This document shows, one piece after another, positions 61,471 through 64,000 of a DNA stretch of 64,000 nucleotides (position 1 is its first letter; each line of letters starts with the position of its first letter). Source of the DNA: Saccharothrix espanaensis DSM 44229 (lineage in GTDB: Bacteria > Actinomycetota > Actinomycetes > Mycobacteriales > Pseudonocardiaceae); NCBI RefSeq assembly GCF_000328705.1, contig NC_019673.1:1674001-1738000 (forward strand). The letters are read 5' to 3'. A program made the translations under genes and the position numbers. The notes under the pieces were generated by a model that saw only the letters and a list, made by a program, of their open reading frames with translations, did not search any database and had not been told where the DNA came from.

Positions 61471-61932
61471 ATGGAGAACACGCTGCTTGTCCGGGCCGAC
61501 CAGGCCGAGAAGCTCACCGCCGACCCCGCCGCCGTCGTCACCCTGCTCGCCGACCGGGAAGGGCTGACCAGCAACCGCTCCACGTTCCGGGACGGCGCGA
61601 ACGGCGCGCCGCCGCACTTCCACACCCGCGCGTCGGAGCTGTTCTTCGTGCTCGACGGCACCCTCCAGGTGCTGCTCGACCAGGACGTGATCACGCTGGA
61701 GCGGGGCGACTTCCTCGTCGTGCCGCCGACCACGCCACACGCGTTCGGCGCGGCCAAGGGCGCGGACGCCGACGTGCTGTTCGTCTTCACGCCCGGCATG
61801 GGCCGGTTCGACTACTACCGCCTGCTGGACCGCGTGCAGCGCGGCCAGGCCGACCCCGCCGAGATCCGGGCGTCGCAGGACCTCTACGACAACCACTACG
61901 TCGACAGTCCGGCCTGGCAGGCGGCGCGCTAG
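61471..61932 (+). CDS. cupin-domain protein
   Basis: A 153-residue single cupin: GAPPHFHTRASELFFVLDGTLQVLL gives the first metal motif (H-F-H...E) and GDFLVVPPTTPHAFGAAKG the second (His). Members are quercetinase-like dioxygenases, epimerases or binding proteins. The divergent LysR gene suggests ligand-induced expression. Confidence 0.85.
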   Translation: MENTLLVRADQAEKLTADPAAVVTLLADREGLTSNRSTFRDGANGAPPHFHTRASELFFVLDGTLQVLLDQDVITLERGDFLVVPPTTPHAFGAAKGADADVLFVFTPGMGRFDYYRLLDRVQRGQADPAEIRASQDLYDNHYVDSPAWQAAR

Positions 61933-61942
61933 CCTGGACGCG

Positions 61943-62137
61943 ATGCGCAATACGGTGTTCCGCAAGCTGATGTCCGACGAGTTCGGCCAGGTCAGGGCGG
62001 AGATGGTGGCCAGGGACCACGTGCTGTCCGCTCTCGGCGGGCGCACCCCCGACCAGGCGCTGGAGGCGGGCCTGCCGCCCAAGGCGATCTGGCTGGCCGT
62101 GTGCGAGGCGTTCGACGTGCCGGAACACCGGCGGTGA
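61943..62137 (+). CDS. DUF3046 family protein
   Basis: A 64-residue helical protein of the actinobacterial DUF3046 family (FRKLMSDEFGQVRAEMVARDHVLSALGGRTPDQALEAG), which is regularly found just upstream of recA. Its -10 (TAGCCT, 61930-61935) starts with the cupin stop codon. Function unknown. Confidence 0.88.
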   Translation: MRNTVFRKLMSDEFGQVRAEMVARDHVLSALGGRTPDQALEAGLPPKAIWLAVCEAFDVPEHRR

Positions 62138-62158
62138 CCGGGCGTGTCGGCCAGGCGG

Positions 62159-62181
62159 TCGAACACCTGTTCGGCTATAGT
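62159..62181 (+). promoter_or_regulatory. LexA/SOS box and -10 of recA
   Basis: TCGAACACCTGTTCGG (62159-62174) matches the LexA consensus with one change in the last position; the -10 TATAGT follows at 62176-62181. LexA binding would block RNA polymerase until DNA damage. Confidence 0.85.
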
Positions 62182-62309
62182 CCGCAGCACGTCCGGGTGA
62201 CACGACCCCGCTGGTGACCCGGTCCCCGCCGAGAAATGTCGTACCCCGCCCGTAACGTCGGCCCCGACATCGCTCAGCGACCCAGAAGACAAACCGAGGT
62301 GGACTCCAG

Positions 62310-63350
62310 ATGGCACAGGCACCCGACCGGGACAAGGCCCTCGAACTGGCCCTGGCCCAGATCGACAAGCAGTTCGGCAAGGGCTCGGTCATGCGGCTCG
62401 GCGAGGACGGCCGCGCTCCGATCGAGGTGATCCCGACCGGCGCGATCGCGCTCGACGTCGCGCTCGGCATCGGCGGGCTGCCGCGTGGCCGCGTGGTGGA
62501 GATCTACGGCCCGGAATCGTCCGGTAAGACGACCGTCGCGCTGCACGCCGTGGCCAACGCCCAGCGCAACGGCGGCATCGCCGCGTTCATCGACGCGGAG
62601 CACGCGCTCGACCCGGACTACGCCCGCAAGCTCGGCGTCGACACCGACGCGCTGCTGGTGTCCCAGCCGGACACCGGCGAGCAGGCGCTGGAGATCGCGG
62701 ACATGCTGATCCGCTCCGGCGCGCTGGACATCCTGGTGATCGACTCGGTGGCCGCGCTGGTGCCCCGGGCCGAGATCGAGGGCGAGATGGGCGACAACCA
62801 CGTCGGCCTCCAGGCGCGACTGATGAGCCAGGCGCTGCGCAAGATCACCGGCGCGCTGAGCTCGTCCGGCACCACCGCGATCTTCATCAACCAGCTGCGC
62901 GAGAAGATCGGCGTGATGTTCGGCTCCCCGGAGACCACGACCGGCGGCAAGGCGCTGAAGTTCTACGCCTCGGTGCGCCTGGACGTGCGCCGCATCGAGA
63001 CGCTGAAGGACGGCGGCGAGCCGGTCGGCAACCGGACCCGCGTCAAGGTCGTGAAGAACAAGGTCGCCCCGCCGTTCAAGCAGGCCGAGTTCGACATCCT
63101 CTACGGCCTGGGCATCAGCCGTGAGGGCTCGCTCATCGACATGGGTGTCGACCAGGCGATCCTGCGCAAGTCCGGTGCCTGGTACACCTACGAGGGCGAC
63201 CAGCTCGGGCAGGGCAAGGAGAACGCCCGCAAGTTCCTGCGCGACAACCCGGACGTGGCGAACGAGATCGAGAAGCGGATCAAGGACAAGCTCGGCATCG
63301 GCGCGACCCTCGACGCCGACGACAGCGCGCCGGCGCCGGTCGACTTCTAG
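62310..63350 (+). CDS. recA: recombinase RecA
   Basis: Central strand-exchange protein and SOS co-protease. The 346-residue protein has Walker A GPESSGKT at 67-74, the [13 protein letters not shown]2 region and the [16 protein letters not shown]-terminal segment. No intein interrupts it. GAGGTGG precedes ATG 62310. A LexA box controls it, and the probable recX follows after two bases. Confidence 0.98.
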   Translation: MAQAPDRDKALELALAQIDKQFGKGSVMRLGEDGRAPIEVIPTGAIALDVALGIGGLPRGRVVEIYGPESSGKTTVALHAVANAQRNGGIAAFIDAEHALDPDYARKLGVDTDALLVSQPDTGEQALEIADMLIRSGALDILVIDSVAALVPRAEIEGEMGDNHVGLQARLMSQALRKITGALSSSGTTAIFINQLREKIGVMFGSPETTTGGKALKFYASVRLDVRRIETLKDGGEPVGNRTRVKVVKNKVAPPFKQAEFDILYGLGISREGSLIDMGVDQAILRKSGAWYTYEGDQLGQGKENARKFLRDNPDVANEIEKRIKDKLGIGATLDADDSAPAPVDF

Positions 63351-63352
63351 CG

Positions 63353-64000
63353 GTGGCGGGGCAAGGCGGCCGTGGTCGCGGGACCTCTCGCGACCTCTCG
63401 GCCGACTCGTCTCCGACCCCGCTCGGCTCGACGGCTCCCGGCCCGACGGCTCCGGGCTCGACGGCTCCGGGTCCTGCGGTGACTCCCGGTTCCGCGGTTC
63501 CCGATCCGGTGGTGGCTTCCGGCTCGGCTGTTCCTGGTCCGGGGGTTCTTGGTTCGACGTCCGCCGATCCGTTTGGGGCGGCGAAGGGTGGTGTGGCGCC
63601 GGTGGCTTCGGCCGGTGCCGGGAACGGTGTGGCGGGGCCGGCGGTGTCGGCTGGTGCCCGGGGTGATGCGGAGGTGCCGCCTGTGTCGGCGGATGCGTGG
63701 GCCGATGCGGCGCAGCCGGTGGGATCGGGCGATGCCTGGAACGACGCGAAACGACTCGCGGTGCCGAGCGGCGGCGGGGTGCCGGCTTCGAGCGATGCCT
63801 GGGACGACGTGGTGAGTTCGGAGTCGGTGCGTGCCGATGCCGTGCGAGCCGATGCCATGCGAGCCGATGGGGTGAGCGCCGGGTCGGGCGAGGTCGAGTC
63901 GGGACATGTCGATCCGTTCGACGCGTGGGGGCAGCGTCGGGGTGCGTCCGGCGAAGCTGTGCCGTTCGCGCCTCCGGGCGGGGCGGTCGAAGACTCGGAT
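63353..64000 (+). CDS. recX: probable recX, N-terminal disordered part only (runs off the window)
   Basis: From GTG 63353, two bases after the recA stop, the frame is open to the last base (216 codons). It encodes a Gly/Ala/Pro/Ser-rich disordered segment with STAPGP repeats and four DAW motifs (SADAWADA, GDAWNDA, SDAWDDV, FDAWGQR). Position immediately after recA argues for RecX, but the RecX domain itself must lie beyond the window. Codon third positions are less GC-rich than in neighbours. Minus-strand open frames over the region look like shadows. Confidence 0.5.
   Translation, partial: MAGQGGRGRGTSRDLSADSSPTPLGSTAPGPTAPGSTAPGPAVTPGSAVPDPVVASGSAVPGPGVLGSTSADPFGAAKGGVAPVASAGAGNGVAGPAVSAGARGDAEVPPVSADAWADAAQPVGSGDAWNDAKRLAVPSGGGVPASSDAWDDVVSSESVRADAVRADAMRADGVSAGSGEVESGHVDPFDAWGQRRGASGEAVPFAPPGGAVEDSD

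Noticed and set aside
62310-63350. RecA intein
   Set aside because: The RecA sequence is continuous at 346 residues with no insertion, unlike M. tuberculosis RecA.
63280-63907. Minus-strand genes opposite the probable recX
   Set aside because: Low-complexity frames with no start signals or homology; the plus-strand frame right after recA is better placed.

Overview
The window is high-GC actinobacterial chromosome: GTG starts, strong third-position GC, ATGA/GTGA start-stop overlaps, and many TANNNT hexamers 5-8 nt before a start codon, which is typical of leaderless mRNAs. Gene content (actinobacterial bcc-type qcrCAB, PimB', class II DAHP synthase, a mycothiol-dependent enzyme family, BTAD/NB-ARC/TPR regulator, DUF3046-recA) and order match the Mycobacterium tuberculosis segment from about Rv2196 down to Rv2170, reached here in the opposite sense. 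The extra genes suggest a filamentous Pseudonocardiales member (Saccharothrix, Lentzea or Actinosynnema-like); that rank is inference. I saw no insertion sequence, phage, CRISPR array, tRNA or rRNA.

Layout. 1-3.4 kb: end of a small membrane protein, then a minus-strand run (pseudo-receiver, trpD, NUDIX hydrolase, acyltransferase). 3.5-7.7 kb: ctaE-qcrC-qcrA-qcrB of the bc1-aa3 respiratory supercomplex, closed by a terminator. 7.8-13.9 kb: Lrp-type RAM protein, an exonuclease/GIY-YIG fusion, a coiled-coil NYN ribonuclease-like protein, an NlpC/P60 peptidoglycan hydrolase with a structured leader, and a secreted HEITH metallopeptidase. 13.9-20.2 kb: PimB', a large AfsR-like regulator and a FadD15-type acyl-CoA synthetase. 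20.3-24.4 kb: a plus-strand set with metallophosphoesterase, SRPBCC protein, ArsA/Get3-like ATPase, CxxC protein and ROK sugar kinase. 24.6-29.6 kb: membrane protein, second acyltransferase, RNase AS, a phosphofructokinase with pyrophosphate-type residues, and aroG.

29.7-38.1 kb: a decayed DinB-like gene, a PASTA Ser/Thr kinase in the PknL position with its Rv2175c-like neighbour, then idsA (prenyl diphosphate synthase), crtI, an MptA-like mannosyltransferase and crtB, so carotenoid genes interleave with conserved envelope genes. 38.2-43.7 kb: MTHFR-like reductase, AhpD-like protein, LppM lipoprotein, DUF885 peptidase, CHAP amidase, GNAT. 43.7-52.1 kb is more accessory: YbaK, an SOS-box-controlled HEPN gene coupled to a mycothiol-dependent-type enzyme, PhoD phosphatase, VOC protein, two small secreted proteins, LuxR and GntR regulators and ACC deaminase. 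52.4-64 kb: Lhr helicase, a G-quadruplex-capable spacer, a membrane-anchored Hsp70-like protein, MFS exporter, a 36-residue membrane protein, LysR/cupin pair, DUF3046, recA with its SOS box, and the start of a probable recX with a long disordered N-terminus.

Themes. Respiration, phosphatidylinositol-mannoside and lipid synthesis, isoprenoid/carotenoid synthesis and cell-wall remodelling sit together with a PASTA kinase that may sense wall fragments. DNA repair appears in two LexA-type promoters (recA and the HEPN operon). Several divergent gene pairs use overlapping -10 hexamers, and three stop codons also form the first bases of the next gene's -10.
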